Of a stretch of DNA of 64,000 nucleotides, positions 15,706 to 24,535 are shown in pieces. This stretch comes from Runella sp. CRIBMP (GTDB lineage: Bacteria > Bacteroidota > Bacteroidia > Cytophagales > Spirosomataceae): positions 124,001-188,000 of the forward strand of contig NZ_JAAAKZ010000002.1 in assembly GCF_009905605.1 (NCBI RefSeq). Direction: 5' to 3'. Below the pieces are notes generated by a model. The model was not told where the DNA came from. It searched no databases and worked only from the letters and a program-made list of their open reading frames with translations. Numbering within the stretch: position 1 is the stretch's first letter; the number at the start of each line of letters is the position of its first letter. Both the position numbers and the translations under genes were made by a program.

Positions 15706-17241
15706 ATGGCCACGATTCTAGTCACCCCACTTCCTGATGTTGCATTCTCGAAAAATCGGGTATTTGCCACTTTTCAGACCGATAGCATTTTTGCGACCGA
15801 AGGCGGCGCTGCCGTCAACAAGATTGTGCTTTCTGGTACCATCTTTTTCAACCGACGAATTACGATTAAGTACGGCAGCGTTACGCAGGAGTTTGTTTGT
15901 ACAGGCCCGAGTTTTCCTTCTACGGGCAATAATATACCCTCTGGAGCGGGCGACCTTGCCCATGCTCAGGCCATGCTCCCCTACTTTCAGGCAAATTTCT
16001 ACCTGAATCGGGATTTTACTATGTCGGTGCCCGTCGATCCCCTCAATCCGCGGATTGTTTTTGTGGGCAAAGCAAAAGGCCCTGCTTACAACATGGTGCC
16101 AACCATCTACACCAATATCGAGATTAGCGTGGTGACCGCTGGTAGCGTGGCAGAGAAGAAAAAGAATTTGGCCTTAGCCGTGGAGCTTCAGGTATACAAT
16201 CCCGCTCTCACCGTTTTTGAAAATATCTACGCCGAGCGGATTCCCTACCGTGGCACCCAAATCAAGCTCAACATTGCCGAACTGCTGCACCCTGAGCTCA
16301 AGCCTGATTTTCCACCTTTTTGGAGCATTACCGTTCCGTGGAAACACACCAAAAGCCTGAAAAAATACCGCCTCCGTACGGCCGAAGGCTACGGCGATAC
16401 CTTTGCGCTTCAGCCCCAAGAAACCCACCCTGAGGCCTATGTTCATTTTGGCGGCACGGGATTTCGGCAGGGACTATCCAAAACCCCCGAAGAATGGGTG
16501 CAGGGGTTGACGGAGGCCGATGATCATTTTTTGCGCTTGGGCCCCACGCTCCGATACCTTCAGGTGGATGAACCCCAATGGCTTAATTTCCTTAACACAC
16601 GGGCCGATATTGCCGAGCTTGAGGTTCAGATCAGGATTGAATACGCTGACGATGAAATCGTGACAGTTACGCGTGATGCGGGCGCTCTGGATGTGAATGA
16701 GTGCGTTTCCATACCCGTTTGGATCACGGCCCTGGGCCTGCATACAGTTGATATTACCAAGGGTATCAAATCATATTATGTACGCTTGCTAGGCGACGGC
16801 GACCCCGTAACGGAAGAGGTTCGCTACGTGATGGATTATGCCTACCGTGAGCACAAGCAGTACTTCGTGTACCTCAACTCTGTCGGTGGATGGGATAGCT
16901 TTTTGGCCTATGGCAAAAGCAGCTATGGCGTAGGCTGGACCAATCAGCAAATTCAACAACCGATACCCGCCACTTACACGACCAACGACGCCAATGTGTC
17001 CGACGTGGGTAGCGTAATGGTCGATACTTTCACGGTGTCGACGAGCTTCTACGGCTCCGAACAACTGCGCTTTTTACGCGATTTTTTCAACAGTCCTTAC
17101 AAGTTTCGGTGGGATGCGGGGGTGTGTTTGCCCATATCCATCAAGGGGCGCGATTTGGATGAAGGAGCCGACGGACAAAACCAGTTTAAGCATGATTTTC
17201 AGTACCAATACGCATTCGAGAACGAATCTTACGACCAATGA
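15706..17241 (+). CDS. Phage tail protein, probable distal tail or baseplate hub component
   Basis: A 511-residue, beta-rich protein with many aromatic residues. The C-terminal 200 residues contain YFVYLNSVGGWDSFLAYGK, a segment style I know from unnamed Bacteroidota prophage tail proteins, followed by FLRDFFNSPYKFRWD. No signal or membrane segment. It overlaps the next gene by four bases (ATGA) and opens a run of tail-tip and fibre genes. A distal-tail or hub adaptor that holds the following fibre proteins is the best guess; the assignment is from position and fold style only. Confidence 0.62.
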   Translation: MATILVTPLPDVAFSKNRVFATFQTDSIFATEGGAAVNKIVLSGTIFFNRRITIKYGSVTQEFVCTGPSFPSTGNNIPSGAGDLAHAQAMLPYFQANFYLNRDFTMSVPVDPLNPRIVFVGKAKGPAYNMVPTIYTNIEISVVTAGSVAEKKKNLALAVELQVYNPALTVFENIYAERIPYRGTQIKLNIAELLHPELKPDFPPFWSITVPWKHTKSLKKYRLRTAEGYGDTFALQPQETHPEAYVHFGGTGFRQGLSKTPEEWVQGLTEADDHFLRLGPTLRYLQVDEPQWLNFLNTRADIAELEVQIRIEYADDEIVTVTRDAGALDVNECVSIPVWITALGLHTVDITKGIKSYYVRLLGDGDPVTEEVRYVMDYAYREHKQYFVYLNSVGGWDSFLAYGKSSYGVGWTNQQIQQPIPATYTTNDANVSDVGSVMVDTFTVSTSFYGSEQLRFLRDFFNSPYKFRWDAGVCLPISIKGRDLDEGADGQNQFKHDFQYQYAFENESYDQ

Positions 17242-18245
17242 CAGAATATCAACCCCCTGCTGGTTTTACGCCTGGTGGTAGTGTAGTGTATACACCGCCA
17301 GCTGAACTCCCTTTTGAGGTGGAGTCTGCTCCGACCGAAGGGAGCACCAACCCTATTTCGGCGGGTGCGGTATTTGCGGGATTGGCCGAAAGAGAACCCA
17401 TCATAGAGCCGCCTGTTGCGGTTCCTGAAGGGAAAGTGCTCAACGGCAACAAAGTCTGGATTGATTTCACTGAGTGGGTGACGGCGGCCTTGGAAGAAAT
17501 CAACCCAGTAGATCCTGAAGAGCCCGCGCCTGAGGAGATTGACCTTAGCCTCTACCTGACCAAAACCGAAGTTGGCCCCGCCATCGATACGCCCTCGGTG
17601 CTTACGCCGCAGGTGGCCACGTTGTTTTCGGCGTTTTCTTACTCGCTACTCAAGACTACTTTCAAGCTGGCCAATGAGGAGGATGCCGATTTTGTGGTGT
17701 TGGGTTGCCCTGAGCGCTGCGTCATTACTTTCACCGATACGCACGTTGTGATCAACTGGATACCCACGGCCATCGGGCAGTTTTTTGTGTTTTTTGGCGT
17801 CAACAACGGCGGTTTTTTGCATAAGGTTTCTTCCCTCAAGATAACGGTTACGGCGGCTCCTTTCATCATTCCTGAAGGCGAGTTGGTCCTTGCTTCGGCT
17901 GCCATCACGGCGGGGATGCTAATTAATATTTGGGACGATGGCGGCATACCAAAGGTTCGGCCCGCGTTGGCCAACTCGCTGAGTACGATAGCGCACGCAT
18001 TTGCCACTACGAGCGTGGCGGCTGGCGAAAGCCTGGTACCAAAACTTTTCGGCGTAAACGCCATGCAAACGGGCCTAACCACGGGAGAAAGATTATTTCT
18101 TTCCTGGACTGTGCCAGGTGGGGTTTCTAACGTGGGTCCTGATGCTGATTCAGGATTCGTGATGCAGCCCGTAGCCCGGGCGATTTCAAGTACGCAATAC
18201 ATTTTAGACATAGATCAGGAGCTTTTAAGAGCGGAGGACGAATAG
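17238..18245 (+). CDS. Putative tail fibre/tip subunit with capsid-cement-like C-terminus
   Basis: A 335-residue protein. Residues 1-30 are Pro/Gly-rich (YQPPAGFTPGG), residues 75-115 a Pro/Glu linker, residues 120-215 beta-rich. The last 120 residues contain evenly spaced strands of the form ITAGMLINIWDDGG, AAGESLVPKLFG and TGERLFLSW, reminiscent of small cement/DUF2190-like beta domains that phages also use in fibres. I cannot name a family with certainty. It is coupled by four bases to the tail gene before it and sits two bases before the giant tail-tip gene. Confidence 0.58.
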   Translation: MTEYQPPAGFTPGGSVVYTPPAELPFEVESAPTEGSTNPISAGAVFAGLAEREPIIEPPVAVPEGKVLNGNKVWIDFTEWVTAALEEINPVDPEEPAPEEIDLSLYLTKTEVGPAIDTPSVLTPQVATLFSAFSYSLLKTTFKLANEEDADFVVLGCPERCVITFTDTHVVINWIPTAIGQFFVFFGVNNGGFLHKVSSLKITVTAAPFIIPEGELVLASAAITAGMLINIWDDGGIPKVRPALANSLSTIAHAFATTSVAAGESLVPKLFGVNAMQTGLTTGERLFLSWTVPGGVSNVGPDADSGFVMQPVARAISSTQYILDIDQELLRAEDE

Positions 18246-18247
18246 CC

Positions 18248-21200
18248 ATGGCCAATAAAATCATTGTTGTTTCGGAAGATAAAAAGGGGCAGAAAGAAAG
18301 AAGCTTTGAAAAAGTTTTTGATGAGGATCTGGATGCTTATCTGAATCGGGGCGTGCTCACACCCCCTATCAACCTTTTGGAGCTTCCCAAGATTGGGATT
18401 TGGCGCATTGATGAAGACTCTTGGGATGGGTTTGATTATCCGCCGAGTGAGTGTATTCCCCATGGCAATATTGAGAAAAGAACCAATGGTTCTGATGAAA
18501 TTCTGGTTTTCGTAGACGATAACCAGTTTACGGCCGAGCTGCGCAAGATTAACGGTGAGTGGCAGATTGATGATGATAATAATCCTGGTGGTTGGGAGTA
18601 TTTGCCCACGCTGCCCGTGGAGCAGTACAATGAAGAGGGAGAGCAGCTTGGGATAACGGGATTTATGAAGGGCGGTAAATTTATGGGCATGGCCCAGTTT
18701 GCCATCAAGCCAGGCGAAAAATTCAAAGGCTTGCTTCCGCGCGATACGATTATTTCGGGAGTTCCCGTGCCTGACAATGGTCAGCCTTTTGCTTCCATCA
18801 ACGGCACTTATATTTTTTACGTTCCTGATTGGGATGCCATTAGCGATGGCCCCCAAAACCTCAAGGGCCCTGGGTTTTTGAAGGTGAGCTATTACGATGG
18901 TATTGTACACTTTCAGGCTTTCGATTTTACCGATGGTGAGACAAATTTTGCCTACGCTACCATTCCAGGAGCGGGGCAGGCCATGACCACGTGGCGGATT
19001 GATACGGATATTTTTTGCACGATTGAAAGGCTTGAAAATACGCTACTCCTATATGCCCTCAAAGGGCATAATCACGATGATCGCCACTACGTAAAATCGG
19101 AAATTAGGACTATCCTGTTGGAGTACAAATTGGCTGAGTGGTTCCCTGAAATTTCGGAAGTGAAGGGTCTGGCAGTATCACTGGCCAATAAACTGGACGT
19201 TGGTCTTTTTCAGAGCGCCTTACCAGTTGATGCGATTGTTTTGGGCGCGGGCGGTGTGCCCGTGGCGGCTGACCTGACGGATGCTTACACCACTACGGTG
19301 GCGCTCGTAAACGCAAAAGAGGGCGTTGCTTACACTACCGTGATTGAGGATATTTCGCTGATTTACCCACGCGGGGCCGAAAATAAGCGGATTGCGGCGG
19401 TAGCATCAGGCCGTTGGATGGGGTTTTCGGGCGCCATCGTTGGCGGTTCGGGGGCAAACCTTACGATTTCAGGTACACCCACCAGTGCGGGCGTGGTGAT
19501 GATTTCGCTAGATTTCATCTGGACGATTGCGGGCATGGAGCGGCGCGAACAGCGCATATTGTTCCTGACGGTCGAGCCTGCGGCGACCACCATTACCGCG
19601 CCCAATGCACCAACTGGACTTACGGCCACGGCGATTTCTACTTCACAAATTAATCTTTCGTGGGTGGATAATGCCACCAATGAGGCGGTGCAGGAATTGC
19701 AGCGTAGCATCTACGCAGATTTTACCGACGCGGTGAAAATCGCCACTGTTAATGCTAACGTAACGGACTATCAAGACAAAGTGGGCTTGCTTCCTGGCGT
19801 TAACTATCACTACCGTGTTAGGGCTTCCAACAGCACTGACAATAGCGCGTGGGCTAATGCCAACGCTACTACGCTTAGTGAGCCGGTAATTACCTCAGGG
19901 CTGCACGCTAATTATTACGACACGGTTAATATCCGGGCGCTGGGTGCGGCGGCTACGGCTCGTACCGACAATACCATTAATTTCGACGTAACCAACGATG
20001 CTCCTGCGGGTGCAGCGGTGACAACGGGCGCTTTTATTGTACGCTGGTCGGGCAAAATCAAACCTCCAGTATCGGGTAGCTATCAGTTTAGCTTCGGTAC
20101 AAATGCCCGCACGCGCATCTATTTTGGCGGGGTATTGGTGGTGAATTCTTTCGAGTCGGATGCTCTAAGGACGCTAGTGTTTACAAGGACGATTGCGGCC
20201 AACGAAGAGGTACCGATTTTGATTGAGTATCTCCAAAATAACGATGATACTTACGCGCGTTTGGGCTACCAAAACGGCGCTACCGATACGGTGGTACCAA
20301 CGACTTGGCTCATTGCGGAAAACATTGCTCCGCTGGCCATTCCCGTGCTGACGGTGGCGGCGTTGGATGCTGATAGTATTCGATTGTCATGGACGCTTAC
20401 GGCGGATCCTGATAACTACGAGGTTTTTGGGGGCTTGGATAGTACCAGTGCACTGCCAATTCTTGACAACATCACGGCCACTGGTACAGCTCGTACGGTC
20501 GATGTCAACGGCTTGACTTCTGGCCTGACGTTCTTTTTTGAAATAAGGAGTAAGAAAAACGGCATTTACAGCGAGCTGTCCAACCGCGCAAGTGCGTCGA
20601 CGCCCTTGGCGAGTGAACGGCCCAAAAATGCCGCACCTGTGCTGATTAGTCGCTCATTGGTTAACCCTACTCAGCTTACGATTGGTTTTCAGGATAATAA
20701 TTCTGGATCCACCGAAACCTATGGATTTCGGTTTCAGCAGGTGAACACAACCGCCTGGAAATACCTCAATAGCTCGTCGGGCCTTTCGGATAATGCGGCC
20801 GACATGGATTTTCGTTCGTACCCTTTTGAGGGTACTTTAAGAACGCTGGTGCTCGCCAATGACTTTTTTTCTAATAAGCTCATAAGGGTTGAAATTATCG
20901 TCGAGAAAGATGATGTGCTTTCGGAGTGGGCAGGAGCGCAAGAAACGGCGGGGCCTGTTCAGAATCAGTTTCCAGATGTGATGTACATGGAGGCCTTTGA
21001 GGTGGTGAAAGACCCCACTACTGGCCTTTGGTACGACGCCAAGGCGGAAACCGACAACGCCTCTTTTCATAATTTCTACTTGTGCGAAGATCGGCCCGAA
21101 TTGCTACTCAACGATGATGGCAGCCCGAAAGCCTTTAGGGGTGTGGCCTTGCCTGATTATGCTTACCTGATGTTCAGAAAGCTACGCCTCAACAAAGGCG

Positions 21201-22888
21201 TATACCCTGTGTATCAAAAGTGGATGTCGAGTGCTTGGTTGAGCAATATCACGGGTGGTACGCCTTCTTATGTGCAGTACTGCGCCCAAAACGTTGTTCG
21301 CACATTTGATGAGAGCGTTATTGGTGGCCCTGATGATGATGGCCCTGAAGACCCACAGCCTAACGACAGAACAGGTATTCAGAATACGGCCTACTCGTTT
21401 CTTATCAATTTGTACACAATGAGTTATACAAATTGGCGAACTACGCAAATAAAGCAGATGGCCGATGCTCATGTGGCGGCGGGTTTTAAGGCGATTCAAC
21501 TTTCATTTTCGCCCTACAAAGTGTGGAATAACTACGTGTCGGCAGGGGCGTTTAATGCGGACAGCCTTACGTGGGACTGGTCGAAAATCAGCGACATTAT
21601 CAACTACGTGTGCAACACCAAGGGCCTTAAGCTAATTGTTCGGTTGTTTCCTGACATGAGCGATTATTCGCTGACTACTTTGGCCGCCAATGCCGATACG
21701 CCCGACCTTACTGCTGCGTGGGGAAGCTACTTTGACAAAAATTCTGTAGGCTCAATCATGGGCTTGAAGATTGATAATTACAGTACTCCGCCCTGGCTTT
21801 TGTTTCGTCGTTTTTGCGCGGCATTTAGGGCGCAGTACAATAACTACTGGAATACTGGTAAGATACTCATATGGGAGTTCGCGACTAACAACAACCAAGA
21901 GGGGCAGATTTTTCCTGATTCTACCACGATTTCATATCCTAACTACGTGGAGTACGTCAACCGCACCGAGCAGATGTATGAAATGGGGCAAGTGATGCTG
22001 GGCGAAATGGCAGGTTGGGAAGATGGGCAATGGAACGTAGGTAGTTGGATCAATGACGGCTATCAGCTTAAAGGCAATACCATGGGCTACAATCGGTATA
22101 CGGCTGGTTTTCGGGGAATGCGTGGTAATCATGATTCTAACTGGAGTCCTGAGCTGCGAGATTTTCATGATATAATCATGTACACGCGGAAGCAGAAAGG
22201 TACAAATCGTTTTTATTCCGTCGAATACTTTGTTAAGGACAATCTGACCGAGCCAGCCGCAATGACTGCCGCAATAAAGCGCAGCATGAACAATGGTGCT
22301 TGGTTGGTAGGGTTTGTGTACGCGGATGACGACTTTAGCAAGGTGCTTAATTACATTATTGACATGGGTACCCGCCTGGGAACGGATTATCGTACACGAG
22401 CACTGGCAACTCCAACGGTTAACCCAACCGAGAATGTGTTTAGCTTGAAAACGGCTTGGACACAAAGCCCCGTAAGCGGCCACAACTTGATGGTAGCGGC
22501 ATTTAATAACTACCGAAATGCCAACGGCAATCCGCAGTTTATCGGGGTTGATTATACGATACCTAATGCGCCCGTGATTGATGTAGTTAGATATAATTCT
22601 AATACAATCGACGTAAAAGTTGCCGATACCAATACAGGTAAGACCGATTTCTTTGAAATCAACTTCCGTGAAGTGGGTACTTCTGCTTGGTATACGCTCA
22701 ACAATACAGGTACGCTGACCTTGAGTAATTCTACGCCGCTTCTTAGCCAGCAAGCCAACAACAATAATACATGGAATTATACCCAGGTGGTTACGAACAG
22801 TCTGTTTGTGGGCAAAACCATCGAGGCCAGAGCGCGCGCTTGGGTTAATGATATTCCTTCACCTTGGTCAACCATTGTTCCTGAATAA
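18248..22888 (+). CDS. Giant modular tail-tip/receptor-binding protein with Fn3, PA14-like and TIM-barrel-like domains
   Basis: 1546 residues without a signal peptide. Rough layout: phage-type N-terminal domain 1-330; Ig-like 350-440 (LTISGTPTSAGV); fibronectin type III 453-540 (APTGLTATAISTSQINLSW); PA14-like 551-690 (GLHANYYDTVN); Fn3-like 693-790 and 790-895; an insert 896-1040; a region 1045-1420 resembling a glycosidase TIM barrel (AGFKAIQLSFSP, KGLKLIVRLFPDMSD, KILIWEFATNNNQEGQ, MLGEMAGWEDGQW); and a C-terminal Fn3-like domain 1437-1546. PA14 and Fn3 domains commonly bind or space carbohydrate-active modules, so the protein probably binds and may trim surface glycans during adsorption. 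Acidic residues in the barrel are candidate catalytic groups; activity is inference. Confidence 0.78.
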   Translation: MANKIIVVSEDKKGQKERSFEKVFDEDLDAYLNRGVLTPPINLLELPKIGIWRIDEDSWDGFDYPPSECIPHGNIEKRTNGSDEILVFVDDNQFTAELRKINGEWQIDDDNNPGGWEYLPTLPVEQYNEEGEQLGITGFMKGGKFMGMAQFAIKPGEKFKGLLPRDTIISGVPVPDNGQPFASINGTYIFYVPDWDAISDGPQNLKGPGFLKVSYYDGIVHFQAFDFTDGETNFAYATIPGAGQAMTTWRIDTDIFCTIERLENTLLLYALKGHNHDDRHYVKSEIRTILLEYKLAEWFPEISEVKGLAVSLANKLDVGLFQSALPVDAIVLGAGGVPVAADLTDAYTTTVALVNAKEGVAYTTVIEDISLIYPRGAENKRIAAVASGRWMGFSGAIVGGSGANLTISGTPTSAGVVMISLDFIWTIAGMERREQRILFLTVEPAATTITAPNAPTGLTATAISTSQINLSWVDNATNEAVQELQRSIYADFTDAVKIATVNANVTDYQDKVGLLPGVNYHYRVRASNSTDNSAWANANATTLSEPVITSGLHANYYDTVNIRALGAAATARTDNTINFDVTNDAPAGAAVTTGAFIVRWSGKIKPPVSGSYQFSFGTNARTRIYFGGVLVVNSFESDALRTLVFTRTIAANEEVPILIEYLQNNDDTYARLGYQNGATDTVVPTTWLIAENIAPLAIPVLTVAALDADSIRLSWTLTADPDNYEVFGGLDSTSALPILDNITATGTARTVDVNGLTSGLTFFFEIRSKKNGIYSELSNRASASTPLASERPKNAAPVLISRSLVNPTQLTIGFQDNNSGSTETYGFRFQQVNTTAWKYLNSSSGLSDNAADMDFRSYPFEGTLRTLVLANDFFSNKLIRVEIIVEKDDVLSEWAGAQETAGPVQNQFPDVMYMEAFEVVKDPTTGLWYDAKAETDNASFHNFYLCEDRPELLLNDDGSPKAFRGVALPDYAYLMFRKLRLNKGVYPVYQKWMSSAWLSNITGGTPSYVQYCAQNVVRTFDESVIGGPDDDGPEDPQPNDRTGIQNTAYSFLINLYTMSYTNWRTTQIKQMADAHVAAGFKAIQLSFSPYKVWNNYVSAGAFNADSLTWDWSKISDIINYVCNTKGLKLIVRLFPDMSDYSLTTLAANADTPDLTAAWGSYFDKNSVGSIMGLKIDNYSTPPWLLFRRFCAAFRAQYNNYWNTGKILIWEFATNNNQEGQIFPDSTTISYPNYVEYVNRTEQMYEMGQVMLGEMAGWEDGQWNVGSWINDGYQLKGNTMGYNRYTAGFRGMRGNHDSNWSPELRDFHDIIMYTRKQKGTNRFYSVEYFVKDNLTEPAAMTAAIKRSMNNGAWLVGFVYADDDFSKVLNYIIDMGTRLGTDYRTRALATPTVNPTENVFSLKTAWTQSPVSGHNLMVAAFNNYRNANGNPQFIGVDYTIPNAPVIDVVRYNSNTIDVKVADTNTGKTDFFEINFREVGTSAWYTLNNTGTLTLSNSTPLLSQQANNNNTWNYTQVVTNSLFVGKTIEARARAWVNDIPSPWSTIVPE

Positions 22889-22889
22889 T

Positions 22890-24530
22890 ATGGCACATAT
22901 AACAACCTATTCTGAAAAGAAACTTAACCCCGATATTCGGGGAACGTGGTACTCCAACTACGACGGGAATAACTTTCCTTCGTTGACGCTAGCCCCTTGG
23001 CACATCGCGGGGATTGTATGGTATCTTGATTCGATTGGCTGGTCGGGAACCAAAGCCAAAGGCTTAACCCACCTTTACGGCGGTGGTGGTGGTAGCACCA
23101 AGGATGAATACGCCTGGACTGAACTTGCCAATATTTTTGGCTCACGGAGTGATACCATTGAGTACGGCATGGATTACAGTGTGGTGCCTCCGGTACCCAA
23201 AATATACGCCATCCCTAACGATGCCGAGGCTTATGCTGCGGGTTATGCCGTCGCGGGAAATTACACCCGTTTTTCGGTCTTTACGGATGAGTTTTGTGAT
23301 GGCGGGAGCGTGATACCGCCCAACGCCTACTACAAAGTAATGAGACAGTTTTACCGGGGTTTTATGGACCGTTTGGGAAACCCCATCCCTGCTAACCACA
23401 ACGTTTTTGGCGGGTACATGGGCTGGCAGAACAGCATCACACCGGGTAAATTTAACATGAATATTGGCGGGTACGAATCGGCTCCACTCGACCCTTATTT
23501 TGTAAATGGGCTAAAATCTCAGGCGGGTGCCAGAAAAAAGATTGTGCATAATTACCAAACTGGTGCCAAAGATACCTCGCAGGACTTTGATTTTTTTGCC
23601 TACGGTCTGCAAAATTCGCTTAACCTGCCAACCATGTGCTATAACGGCATGAACGAGCCAGATGAGTCGCATGTGGCGCTGTCGTATATGAACGAAATGC
23701 AGCGCAAAATGATGGCTGGCATTGAAAAAACGATTGCGTTTATGAGTACCTGGTCGGAATCGGTGACGCTACCGACCGACACGCCCGGTAGGATGTCGCC
23801 GTGGGTGTTGGAGCGACCTGACTCGGGTGAAGGTGACTATTTTGCCCTTAAAGACCACCACGTAACGCCCACTTGGACGATTTCGTTTGTGTCGTTTATG
23901 TCGCACGTAGTGGCCAACGGCTGGATGTTATGGGACGGCGACCGCTACGCCATGTCGAAAGATGCCAAGGTTCTGACCCGCAATGCCTTTTTAGAGTCTT
24001 TTGACGCTACCGAAAAGCGTTACAGCTGGAAATCCCCTGCGGGTAGGCCCATGCCTAATCGGCCAGTAGAAACGACCGCACCAAAGCATCCATTTCGGCC
24101 TACATCGGTGCAGGATATTGCCATCGACAATCTTACGATGGTACAAATCATGGAGGAATTTAGGGCGGCGGGGGCGCATCCTATGCACCTCGACTATACC
24201 ACTACCTACCGCGATAAGCCTGGCACCGCGATGGTAACCGAAAACGTAGGGGCGGTATCGGGCACTTTAGGCAAACACGTAATCACCCGGCATAAGCGCA
24301 ACAACTACGGGCAAATCACCGTGCTCCAACTAGCCGACAAAAAGAAGGGCCTGTGCATCGGCGCAGAAATCGGCGACCGATGGTGGATATATTATTTTAA
24401 TGGTTACCGCTCACCGCTTCAGTTTACGGAGGAGGAGGGTGCGGAGCGCATCATTGCCACGCTGCCATCAGGGCGAACTGTTGATTTGAAACTAAGAAAC
24501 GGACGAACCTCTCACTTTTTATACCGATAG
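22890..24530 (+). CDS. Tail-associated protein with glycosidase-like barrel
   Basis: About 546 residues; I take the ATG at 22890, one base after the previous stop, because upstream in-frame starts would lie inside the fibre gene. It is aromatic-rich, with candidate barrel strands RFSVFTDEFCDGGS around residue 138, TMCYNGMNEPDESH around 250 and FMSTWSES around 285, where paired acidic residues would suit a glycoside-hydrolase-like fold. The C-terminal 120 residues are beta-rich. No signal peptide. It follows the giant tail-tip gene and resembles its barrel region in style, so it may be a second depolymerase or binding subunit. The enzymatic call is inference. Confidence 0.6.
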   Translation: MAHITTYSEKKLNPDIRGTWYSNYDGNNFPSLTLAPWHIAGIVWYLDSIGWSGTKAKGLTHLYGGGGGSTKDEYAWTELANIFGSRSDTIEYGMDYSVVPPVPKIYAIPNDAEAYAAGYAVAGNYTRFSVFTDEFCDGGSVIPPNAYYKVMRQFYRGFMDRLGNPIPANHNVFGGYMGWQNSITPGKFNMNIGGYESAPLDPYFVNGLKSQAGARKKIVHNYQTGAKDTSQDFDFFAYGLQNSLNLPTMCYNGMNEPDESHVALSYMNEMQRKMMAGIEKTIAFMSTWSESVTLPTDTPGRMSPWVLERPDSGEGDYFALKDHHVTPTWTISFVSFMSHVVANGWMLWDGDRYAMSKDAKVLTRNAFLESFDATEKRYSWKSPAGRPMPNRPVETTAPKHPFRPTSVQDIAIDNLTMVQIMEEFRAAGAHPMHLDYTTTYRDKPGTAMVTENVGAVSGTLGKHVITRHKRNNYGQITVLQLADKKKGLCIGAEIGDRWWIYYFNGYRSPLQFTEEEGAERIIATLPSGRTVDLKLRNGRTSHFLYR

Positions 24531-24535
24531 TAACA

